From Peribacillus saganii (GTDB lineage Bacteria; Bacillota; Bacilli; Bacillales; DSM-1321), in the NCBI RefSeq assembly GCF_003429095.1, contig NZ_QVTE01000001.1:1-64000 (forward strand): a stretch of 64,000 bases of DNA. Reading direction: 5' to 3'. A model generated the notes under the pieces. The model searched no databases. It saw only the letters and a list, made by a program, of their open reading frames with translations, and was not told the DNA's origin. Shown here in pieces: positions 57,356 through 64,000 of the stretch (the stretch's first letter is position 1; every line of letters starts with the position of its first letter). Both the position numbers and the translations under genes were made by a program.

Positions 57356-57691
57356 AATTGTATGGAAGGATAATTCGTTTTCCTCCAGCTTTTTTATGAG
57401 GAAGTCCCTCCCTGGGCCTTCCTAGGCTGTGTTTTTTTAGTCCGCTCGCATTTCCCCGGCTACAAATCTCCGTTAAAAGAATACAATTAGGAAAACTAAC
57501 CAATAAATCTTATCTTTCACCCAATTTGTATGTTTTAGAACACATTAAAAGACATAAGTGACACACTGATTATTTCTCCCTTATAAAATTAAATTAGCAA
57601 CAGATAGTCCTGCATTGTGCCGAAAGGAAATATTTGTTACGATGAAGTTGTATCTTCTAATAAGCAACATGACAAGGTAAGGTGAAAATGA
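57356..57691. other. Intergenic region between spoIIB and maf
   Basis: No gene is seen in these 336 bases. A weak hairpin GGAAGTCC with GGGCCTTCC at about 57401-57423, followed after some bases by a T run, may terminate spoIIB. A weak promoter-like pair, TTGTTA (57634) with TCTAAT (57656) at 16 bases, lies before maf. Confidence 0.45.
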
Positions 57692-58258
57692 ATGCAACTG
57701 ATTTTGGCTTCTTCCTCCCCCAGACGCAAGGAACTTCTCCAGATGCTTAGAATCCCTTTTGACATTAAAACTTTAGAAACGGATGAAACGATTCTTCCGG
57801 GAATGAGCGGGAAAGAAGCGGTTGAGGATCTGGCTTACCGTAAAGCAAAGGCAGTCGCGGACAGCAATCAGGAATGCTGTGTGATCGGAGCTGATACTGT
57901 CGTTGTTTTAGATGGACAGATTCTTGGAAAGCCACTTGACAGAGAGGATGCTGCAAGGACGCTTAGCATGCTCTCAGGCAAAAAACACTCCGTGTATACT
58001 GGAGTGGCAATTATAGAAGGGCAAAGTTCCCTTGTATTTTCAGAAAAAACAGATGTGGTATTTTGGGAGCTTTCAAAAGAAGAAATCGAAACATATCTGG
58101 ATAGCGGTGAACCGTTTGACAAAGCGGGCAGCTATGGAATTCAAGGCTACGGATCATTGCTGGTAAAAGAAATTTCCGGAGATTATTACACGGTTGTCGG
58201 ATTGCCAGTTTCCAGGCTTGCCCGTGAACTGCAGGCCTTTTGCAGCGACATGGATTAA
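57692..58258 (+). CDS. maf: Maf-type nucleotide pyrophosphatase
   Basis: A 188-residue Maf protein, a dTTP/UTP-type pyrophosphatase family linked to septum formation and competence in Bacillus. It has the N-terminal signature LASSSPRRKELL, the catalytic region VIGADTVVVLDGQILGKP and YTGVAII, then FDKAGSYGIQGYGSLLV near the C-terminus. The ATG at 57692 follows AAGGTGA; an ATG four bases before is in another frame. maf-radC-mreB order matches B. subtilis. Confidence 0.95.
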   Translation: MQLILASSSPRRKELLQMLRIPFDIKTLETDETILPGMSGKEAVEDLAYRKAKAVADSNQECCVIGADTVVVLDGQILGKPLDREDAARTLSMLSGKKHSVYTGVAIIEGQSSLVFSEKTDVVFWELSKEEIETYLDSGEPFDKAGSYGIQGYGSLLVKEISGDYYTVVGLPVSRLARELQAFCSDMD

Positions 58259-58311
58259 CCGCTGCCACTCTTCTTTTCGAAGCTCTTAAGCCATCGAAAG
58301 GTGAGATGTAA

Positions 58312-58998
58312 TTGTCAGACAATTTAATGATCCGCGATTTTCCCAAAGAGGAAAGACCGCGCGAACGATTTATTCAGGACGGGCCCGGCAGCTTGTCCAA
58401 CCAGGAATTATTGGCCCTTCTCCTGAGGACCGGTACAAAGGATGAGTCCGTCCTGCAGCTTGCAAACAGGCTGATAAGCACATTTGAAGGTTTGCGGCTT
58501 CTAAAGGATGCCTCGATCGAAGAAATAACAGCGATTAAAGGAATTGGCGAAGCGAAGGCGATTCAAATTTTAGCTTCGGTAGAGCTCGGCAAGAGAGTCA
58601 GCTCGCTCAACTATCAGGATCGGTATGTCATCAGGTCCCCTGAGGACTGTGCCAATTATTGCATGGATGAAATGCGCTTTTTGTCTCAGGAACACTTTGT
58701 GTGTCTTTATTTAAATACGAAAAATCAAGTTCTCCACAAGCAGACCGTTTTTATCGGCAGCTTGAACGCCTCCATTGTACATCCACGCGAAGTATACAAA
58801 GAAGCCTTCCGCAGGTCCGCTGCGTCTATCATTTGCCTTCATAATCATCCTTCAGGCGACCCTACTCCGAGCAGGGAGGATATTGAAGTGACGAAAAGGC
58901 TGGTAGAGTGCGGCAAGATTATTGGGATAGACCTTTTGGACCATCTTATCATCGGTGAAAAGAAATTTGTCAGCCTTAAGGAAAAAGGTTATTTATAG
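58312..58998 (+). CDS. radC: RadC/YsxA JAB-domain protein
   Basis: A 228-residue protein with an N-terminal helix-hairpin-helix region (IEEITAIKGIGEAKAIQI) and the JAB/MPN metal motif HNHPSGDPTPSREDIEVTK (about 178-196). Despite its name a DNA-repair role has not been upheld, and the biochemical activity of the family is unclear. TTG 58312 is seven bases after AAAGGTGA; ATG 58327 is the alternative. Confidence 0.93.
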   Translation: MSDNLMIRDFPKEERPRERFIQDGPGSLSNQELLALLLRTGTKDESVLQLANRLISTFEGLRLLKDASIEEITAIKGIGEAKAIQILASVELGKRVSSLNYQDRYVIRSPEDCANYCMDEMRFLSQEHFVCLYLNTKNQVLHKQTVFIGSLNASIVHPREVYKEAFRRSAASIICLHNHPSGDPTPSREDIEVTKRLVECGKIIGIDLLDHLIIGEKKFVSLKEKGYL

Positions 58999-59153
58999 CA
59001 CTACCATATTCTTTGACGGTAGGATATAATATTGTTTATGATTTTTAGGGGGAATCTTTTTTTTTTGACTTCCATTTGATAAAGATTGAATGAAAAGGGA
59101 CTTGAAACCTTACTATAAAAAAGCATCTTGTCTATGAAAAGGAGATACAGCGA

Positions 59154-60173
59154 ATGTTTGGAATTGGTACAAGAGATGTTGGGATTGATTTAGGAACGGC
59201 TAATACGCTTGTATATGTAAAGGGAAAAGGGATTGCGGTACGTGAGCCCTCAGTAGTGGCGTTGCAGACAGATACGAAGCAAATTGTCGCTGTTGGCAAT
59301 GATGCGAAAAATATGATCGGTCGTACACCTGGTAATGTCGTGGCACTCCGCCCGATGAAGGATGGCGTTATCGCTGATTATGAAACAACAGCGACGATGA
59401 TGAAATATTACATGAGACAAGCCCAGAACAAAGGTGTGTTTGCCCGTAAGCCTTATGTCATGGTTTGTGTTCCTTCCGGCATTACGGCTGTTGAAGAACG
59501 TGCGGTAATCGATGCTACACGCCAGGCAGGCGCACGTGATGCCTATACAATCGAAGAGCCCTTTGCAGCAGCGATCGGCGCAAATCTTCCCGTCTGGGAG
59601 CCGACTGGAAGCATGGTCGTTGATATTGGAGGCGGAACAACTGAGGTAGCCATCATTTCCCTTGGCGGCATTGTAACAAGCCAATCCATCCGTATCGCCG
59701 GTGATGAAATGGATGACGCGATCATAACCTACATTCGCAAGAATTATAATCTGATGATCGGTGACCGTACAGCGGAAAACATTAAAATGGAAATCGGTTC
59801 TGCAGGGGATACTGAGGGCATTGATAATATGGAAATCCGCGGCCGTGATTTGCTGACAGGTCTTCCGAAGACGATTGAAATCACAGCTAAGGAAATTTCA
59901 AATGCACTTCATGATACAGTGTACGCAATTGTCGATTCCGTGAAAAACACTCTTGAAAAAACTCCGCCTGAACTCGCAGCGGACATTATGGACCGGGGAA
60001 TCGTCCTTACCGGAGGCGGAGCATTGCTTAGAAACCTTGATAAGGTAATCAGTGAGGAAACAAAAATGCCAGTCCTAATTGCTGAAAATCCGCTTGATTG
60101 CGTAGCGATCGGAACAGGGAAAGCTCTTGACCACATCCATTTATTCAAAAGTAAAGCGCGTGACTCACGTTAA
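59154..60173 (+). CDS. mreB: Rod shape-determining protein MreB
   Basis: Bacterial actin (339 residues) guiding lateral wall synthesis. Phosphate-1 motif [17 protein letters not shown], phosphate-2 [18 protein letters not shown] and the adenosine motif [15 protein letters not shown] are intact. An N-terminal amphipathic segment MFGIGTRD may contact the membrane. AAGGAGAT precedes the ATG. It starts the mreBCD-minCD cluster. Confidence 0.98.
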   Translation: MFGIGTRDVGIDLGTANTLVYVKGKGIAVREPSVVALQTDTKQIVAVGNDAKNMIGRTPGNVVALRPMKDGVIADYETTATMMKYYMRQAQNKGVFARKPYVMVCVPSGITAVEERAVIDATRQAGARDAYTIEEPFAAAIGANLPVWEPTGSMVVDIGGGTTEVAIISLGGIVTSQSIRIAGDEMDDAIITYIRKNYNLMIGDRTAENIKMEIGSAGDTEGIDNMEIRGRDLLTGLPKTIEITAKEISNALHDTVYAIVDSVKNTLEKTPPELAADIMDRGIVLTGGGALLRNLDKVISEETKMPVLIAENPLDCVAIGTGKALDHIHLFKSKARDSR

Positions 60174-60197
60174 TATAATATTTAGATTAAAAAGCTA

Positions 60198-60246
60198 GCC
60201 ACAGGAAAGGAAACAGAATAAAATTTGCTTTTCTGTGTGGGTTATT
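60198..60246 (+). terminator. Possible weak terminator or attenuator after mreB
   Basis: CCACAGGAAAGG and CTTTTCTGTGTGG form an imperfect stem followed by GTTATTTT. It could reduce readthrough into mreC. Confidence 0.35.
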
Positions 60247-60280
60247 TTCAAGATAAGACAGCATAATTTTTTAACAAGTC

Positions 60281-60399
60281 AAGATGTCTAGCTGCAGCGC
60301 CCAGCCCGGCGTACAGGAGGGAGGTTGAAATGGCCTTAAATTTCAACCATGCCCGGCCTTAGTCGACGTTCCTTTGTACAGGGCGCTTGCGCTTTTCTT
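60281..60399 (+). repeat. Dispersed repeat, copy F (mreB/mreC gap)
   Basis: Left end AAGATGTCTAGCTGCAGCGC, right end AGGGCGCTTGCGCTTTTCTT. The core includes the hairpin GTTGAAAT/ATTTCAAC and CGACGTTCCTTTGTACAGG, shared with copy C. Confidence 0.8.
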
Positions 60400-60460
60400 A
60401 TATCCACTGCGAAATTTGCCGAAAGAAGGCAGTAGTTTCAAAATGATAGAGGTGTAAACC

Positions 60461-61351
60461 ATGCCACAGTTTTTTCTAAATAAAAGGCTCATTCTACTGC
60501 TTGTCAGCATTATCATTCTCGTGGCATTGATTGGGTTTTCTCTAAGAGAAAGAGAGAAAGTGAGCTGGCCAGAGCAGTTCCTTAGCGATACAATCGGCTT
60601 TGTTCAAAATGTTTTCCACAAACCAGTAACTTCTGTGGCCGGATTTTTTGAAAATTTGATCGATCTTCAACATACATATGATGAAAACAGAAAGCTGAAA
60701 GAGCGTTTGGATGAATATGTAACCCTGAAAACCCAGGTTCAAGGACTAGAAAACGAAAATAAGGAGCTTCGTGAAATTCTTGGCAAGAAAGATGACTTGC
60801 GCGAATATTCACCAATACAGGCTACAGTAATTGGGCGGAATCCTGATCGCTGGCACGAGATCATTACAATTAACAGAGGGACCAACCAGGGAGTCAAGAA
60901 AAACATGGGTGTTATAACCTCCCGGGGGTTAATTGGAAAGGTTAAAAATGCTAAGCCTTTTACATCCACTGTACAGCTGTTAAGCTCTAAGGATCCAAAA
61001 AATCGGATCTCAGCAGTTATACAGGGGCAAAAAGAAATTTACGGTGTAATTGAAGGCTACGATCAGAAACGGAAGCTTTTATTGTTGAAGCGCATTCCAT
61101 ATAATGAAAAAATCAAGATAGGTTCAGAGGTCGCCACCTCTGGAATTGGCGGGGTGTTCCCAGAAAGCCTTGCTATCGGAACAGTTGAGGAAGTTATAAC
61201 GGACCAATACGGGTTGAATCAGACTGCTTATGTTAAACCTGTTGCAGATTTTTATGATATTGATAATGTAATGGTAGTGGAGCGACTCACTCCAAGTGTT
61301 GATGAAATGGATGAAAGCTTTAGCAATCAAGAGGGAGATGAAACACCGTGA
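60461..61351 (+). CDS. mreC: Rod shape-determining protein MreC
   Basis: A 296-residue bitopic protein: a membrane helix (about 6-28, RLILLLVSIIILVALIGFSL), a coiled coil (about 65-110, HTYDENRKLKERLDEYV) and the beta-rich extracellular MreC domain (IQATVIGRNPDRWHEIITIN to VGVASG-like EVATSGIGGVFPESLAIGTV). It links MreB to penicillin-binding proteins. The stop overlaps the mreD GTG by four bases. Confidence 0.96.
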   Translation: MPQFFLNKRLILLLVSIIILVALIGFSLREREKVSWPEQFLSDTIGFVQNVFHKPVTSVAGFFENLIDLQHTYDENRKLKERLDEYVTLKTQVQGLENENKELREILGKKDDLREYSPIQATVIGRNPDRWHEIITINRGTNQGVKKNMGVITSRGLIGKVKNAKPFTSTVQLLSSKDPKNRISAVIQGQKEIYGVIEGYDQKRKLLLLKRIPYNEKIKIGSEVATSGIGGVFPESLAIGTVEEVITDQYGLNQTAYVKPVADFYDIDNVMVVERLTPSVDEMDESFSNQEGDETP

Positions 61352-61866
61352 GCAAGTTCATCCTTCCTCTTGTTGCTTTGCTGTTTTTCATTTCTGAAAG
61401 CCTTTTTGTGACTCTATTTTCTGGGGAATTGTACAATAGTGAGCAGATCTTTGTGCCGCGGTTCATAATGGTATTCCTTGTTTTCCTTACTATATATGGC
61501 TCTAGGAAAATGGGCGTTATTTATGGCTTTATCCTTGGTCTTTTATTTGATGCAGTGTATACAGAAATATTGGGAATCTACATGTTTCTTTTCCCAATAT
61601 TGTGTTATTTGATTTCAAAAGCAATGAAGGTGCTGCAGACAAATTTATTCATTGTATTAATAGTTTCTGTGTTATTTATAGCTTTGCTTGAGGTTGCCAT
61701 TTTTGAGGTTAACGTAATTCTGCATTTTGCCGAGATGAGTTTTTCTGAATTTGTTGAAGTTAGGCTTCTTCCTACACTGATTCTGAACTTAGCTTTTACC
61801 ATTCTGGCAGCGTTTCCGCTAAAACTCCAAATGGAAAAGTTTGAACTCGAAACACGGGAGGACTGA
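61348..61866 (+). CDS. mreD: Rod shape-determining protein MreD
   Basis: A 172-residue integral membrane protein with five to six helices, e.g. FILPLVALLFFISESLF, and the MreD-typical GFILGLLFDAVYTEILGIYMF. The GTG start overlaps the mreC stop. It is part of the elongasome with MreB and MreC. Confidence 0.94.
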   Translation: MSKFILPLVALLFFISESLFVTLFSGELYNSEQIFVPRFIMVFLVFLTIYGSRKMGVIYGFILGLLFDAVYTEILGIYMFLFPILCYLISKAMKVLQTNLFIVLIVSVLFIALLEVAIFEVNVILHFAEMSFSEFVEVRLLPTLILNLAFTILAAFPLKLQMEKFELETRED

Positions 61867-61957
61867 CTTCGGGTATGATCCTTTACAGAATTTTTCTAGG
61901 AAAAAGGATATCCCCTCGAAATGTCGAATTATAATATCATTGAGGTGAAATTTCGTC

Positions 61958-62641
61958 ATGAGTAAGAGGAATCAGCAAAATGTTATGATTAAGGGGACAA
62001 AGGACGGGCTGACACTTCATCTCGATGATTCTTGTTCATTTCATGAGCTCATCAAAGAGCTTGAAACAAAGCTATCGGCCAATTATAATTTCCAGGAAAA
62101 CGATCCCATAATTTCGGTTAAAGTACATACAGGCAACAGGTTTTTAACGGAAGAGCAGTATGAGGAAATCCAGGAGCTTATCCAGACAAAGAAAAAACTG
62201 TCTGTTGAAAGTATAACTTCTAATGTCATTTCCAAGGATGAGGCCCAAAGATGGAAGGAAGAAAACGAGATTACGACAATTGCAAGAATTGTCAGGTCCG
62301 GGCAGATATTAGAAGTTCCAGGTGATTTATTGCTGATTGGCGATGTGAATCCTGGCGGGACGGTATCGGCTGGAGGCAATGTTTTTATCATGGGTGTTCT
62401 AAAGGGTATTGTTCATGCCGGGTCTACGGGAAATTCGGGCGCAGTGATTGCAGCTTCTGTAATGAAGCCCTCACAGCTGCGGATTGCGGGAATGATGCAT
62501 CGTACTCCGGACCAATATTCTGAGGAAGGCCAAGAGATGGAATGCGCCTTTATTGATGACAGTAATCAGATTATAGTAGATAAGCTGCAGGTTTTAAAGA
62601 AATATAGACCTAATTTTGATAGATTAGAAGGGGGACTCTAA
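61958..62641 (+). CDS. minC: Septum site-determining protein MinC
   Basis: FtsZ inhibitor (227 residues). The N-terminal domain begins QNVMIKGTKDGLTLHLDD. The C-terminal beta-helix (about 105-205) holds RSGQILEVPGDLLLIGDVNPGGTVSAGGNVFIMGVLKGIVHAG. TGAGGTGA precedes the ATG. minD follows two bases after the stop. Confidence 0.96.
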   Translation: MSKRNQQNVMIKGTKDGLTLHLDDSCSFHELIKELETKLSANYNFQENDPIISVKVHTGNRFLTEEQYEEIQELIQTKKKLSVESITSNVISKDEAQRWKEENEITTIARIVRSGQILEVPGDLLLIGDVNPGGTVSAGGNVFIMGVLKGIVHAGSTGNSGAVIAASVMKPSQLRIAGMMHRTPDQYSEEGQEMECAFIDDSNQIIVDKLQVLKKYRPNFDRLEGGL

Positions 62642-62643
62642 TC

Positions 62644-63447
62644 GTGGGAGAGGCAATAGTTATTACTTCCGGTAAAGGCGGGGTCGGGAAAACGACAACT
62701 TCAGCCAATTTGGGAACATCGTTAGCTCTTCTTGGCAAAAAGGTTTGCCTGGTTGACACTGATATCGGGCTTCGCAATCTTGATGTGGTGATGGGTCTTG
62801 AAAACCGTATTATTTATGACTTGGTCGATGTAATTGAAGGGCGCTGCAAACTTCATCAGGCTCTGGTTAAGGATAAGCGATTCGACGATTTGTTATATTT
62901 GCTGCCGGCTGCTCAAACTAGTGATAAGACTGCTGTGACGCCTGAGCAGATGAAAAAGCTTGTGGATGGACTGAAGCAGGATTACGATTATATTGTGATC
63001 GATTGCCCTGCAGGGATTGAGCAGGGTTTTAAGAATGCAGTTGCGGGAGCTGATAAGGCAATCGTTGTTACAACTCCTGAAGTTTCCGCCGTCCGTGATG
63101 CAGACCGGATTATCGGTTTGCTAGAGAAGGAAGAGAATGTGGAAGCACCTAAACTTGTCATCAACCGGATTAGGAGCCATATGCTTAAAAGCGGGGAAAT
63201 GTTAGATATCGACGAAATTACTGCACATTTATCGATTGACCTGATTGGGATTGTGGTTGATGATGACCAAGTAATTAGGGCTTCGAACCAAGGTGAACCT
63301 ATTGCCCTTGATCCGAATAACCGTGCGTCCATTGCTTACAGAAATATCGCGCGCCGCATCCTGGGGGAATCTGTGCCGCTAAAACCGCTGGAAGATGAAT
63401 CAAAAGGCTTCATGGCAAAAGTAAAAAAACTATTTGGTGTACGCTAA
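62644..63447 (+). CDS. minD: Septum site-determining ATPase MinD
   Basis: Deviant Walker ATPase (267 residues): SGKGGVGKTTTSANLG (about 9-24), switch I region DTDIGLRNLDVVMGL and DCPAGIEQGF. The C-terminal amphipathic membrane-targeting helix is FMAKVKKLFGVR. It recruits MinC to the membrane. The GTG start follows AAGGGGG with a rather long gap. A terminator follows. Confidence 0.97.
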   Translation: MGEAIVITSGKGGVGKTTTSANLGTSLALLGKKVCLVDTDIGLRNLDVVMGLENRIIYDLVDVIEGRCKLHQALVKDKRFDDLLYLLPAAQTSDKTAVTPEQMKKLVDGLKQDYDYIVIDCPAGIEQGFKNAVAGADKAIVVTTPEVSAVRDADRIIGLLEKEENVEAPKLVINRIRSHMLKSGEMLDIDEITAHLSIDLIGIVVDDDQVIRASNQGEPIALDPNNRASIAYRNIARRILGESVPLKPLEDESKGFMAKVKKLFGVR

Positions 63448-63454
63448 TTGATAG

Positions 63455-63490
63455 AAAGGCTCCACTGCTTTTTGCGGTGGAGCCTTTTTA
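63455..63490 (+). terminator. Terminator of the mre-min cluster
   Basis: AAAGGCTCCAC (63455-63465) pairs perfectly with GTGGAGCCTTT (63477-63487), then T residues. Confidence 0.92.
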
Positions 63491-63624
63491 GTTCTGTGAA
63501 TCGGTAAAATTTGCAACCTATCTTTCAATTTGAGTACTCCAAAAACAAGTCTTTGGCCTTCCGAGCGGCTGAAAAAATCTTCCTGCCTATCCGCTTCTTA
63601 TTAATCCCGGCATTAATCTATTTT

Positions 63625-63654
63625 GTCATAGCATGGACAAGTCGCTCATACAAT
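63625..63654 (+). promoter_or_regulatory. Sigma-E promoter of spoIVFA
   Basis: GTCATA (63625-63630), 16 bases, and CATACAAT (63647-63654) match the sigma-E consensus, the -10 box exactly. The B. subtilis spoIVF operon is sigma-E dependent. Confidence 0.85.
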
Positions 63655-63698
63655 GTGTAACAAAAGTACTTGTTCGAAGCAGGGGGTCGAGTGGAGAT

Positions 63699-64000
63699 AT
63701 GAAGGATAGACGAAAAGAGATACGGAATCGGATTGCGAAGCGGAAGAAGATGAGTGGGACACGGCCGTCAGGTTTTACGCCGCCCATTTATGATGAAGAG
63801 AAATACGGCTTTGAGCGGCTGCCGGCCTATGAGGGGACACCATCAGACCTTGATCATCCTTTATTTAAAAAGGAAGTCTTTTATTTTAAAATACTGGCTG
63901 CCCTGTGCCTGTTCCTCATCACGGCCGTTTTGTTCAAACATCCTTCGGAAAAGCTTGATGCAGCCCGGAACTTTGTCAGTAACACAATGGAAACGGAAAT
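63699..64000 (+). CDS. spoIVFA: Stage IV sporulation protein FA, N-terminal part (cut by window end)
   Basis: A 5'-partial view: the frame runs open from ATG 63699 to the window end (100 codons). The N-terminus is strongly basic (MKDRRKEIRNRIAKRKKMSG), followed by PPIYDEEKYGFERLPAYEG and a membrane helix (about 68-82, FKILAALCLFLITAVLF). This architecture, the sigma-E promoter and the position after minD identify SpoIVFA, which holds the intramembrane protease SpoIVFB in check until sigma-K is needed. AGGGGG lies about 12 bases upstream. Confidence 0.85.
   Translation, partial: MKDRRKEIRNRIAKRKKMSGTRPSGFTPPIYDEEKYGFERLPAYEGTPSDLDHPLFKKEVFYFKILAALCLFLITAVLFKHPSEKLDAARNFVSNTMETE

Noticed and set aside
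59013-59030. TTGACG and TATAAT upstream of mreB as a promoter
   Set aside because: The two boxes are only six bases apart, impossible for sigma-A; the real start remains unassigned.

Overview
The window is a stretch of chromosome from an endospore-forming member of the Bacillaceae (Bacillus in the broad sense). Four kinds of evidence point there: sporulation genes (gerM, spoVID, ysxE, spoIIB, the start of spoIVFA), T-box leaders, purine-rich AGGAGG-type ribosome binding sites with frequent TTG/GTG starts, and a backbone gene order that follows the gerM-to-spoIVF region of Bacillus subtilis almost gene for gene. Species cannot be fixed from the sequence alone.

Layout. (1) 366-3446: gerM, rph, an rdgB-type nucleotide pyrophosphatase and a YfcE-type phosphoesterase, then a tRNA-Arg(UCU) with its own promoter and terminator, a 50-codon unknown ORF and a decayed reverse-strand ORF. 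(2) 4232-13742: ilvE, a leucine-specifier T-box, then ilvB-ilvH-ilvC-leuA-leuB-leuC-leuD. (3) 14057-23636: TPR protein ysoA, then tig, clpX, lonB, lonA and the GTPase ysxC (protein folding and turnover). (4) 23772-25314: a sirtuin and a LiaF-like membrane protein. (5) 25832-32434: haem pathway hemA-X-C-D-B-L. (6) 32599-35292: spore coat/morphogenesis genes spoVID and ysxE. (7) 35990-42275: valine T-box and valS, a reverse-strand pair of paralogous RimK-like ATP-grasp ligases, and folC. (8) 42482-56273: accessory block with two unrecognised membrane/secreted genes and a complete Gram-positive type IV pilus (T4P) system. It has three minor prepilins on the minus strand and, on the plus strand, PilB, PilT, PilC, the major pilin, PilD, PilM, PilN and a PilO-LysM fusion. 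(9) 56369-64000: spoIIB, maf, radC, mreBCD, minCD and the start of spoIVFA behind a sigma-E type promoter.

Main discovery. The T4P block sits between folC and spoIIB, where B. subtilis carries only the prepilin peptidase gene comC. The leader of the major pilin gene (51856-51983) matches the cyclic di-GMP class II riboswitch. The 3' strand of its closing helix is also the 5' arm of a following intrinsic terminator. The predicted behaviour is an ON switch: c-di-GMP bound, P1 stable, terminator prevented, pilin made. PilB carries MshEN-type N-terminal repeats, a domain family that binds c-di-GMP in other pilus/secretion ATPases, so pilin supply and pilus extension may both read the same second messenger. 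The GspK/PilX-like minor prepilin has a beta-solenoid-like region (a possible tip adhesin), and PilO ends in a LysM domain that could anchor the machine to peptidoglycan.

A second theme is a dispersed intergenic repeat family. It has conserved ends and a core of very variable length, and it interrupts several operons (leuB/leuC, hemB/hemL, T-box/valS, mreB/mreC) directly before ribosome binding sites.
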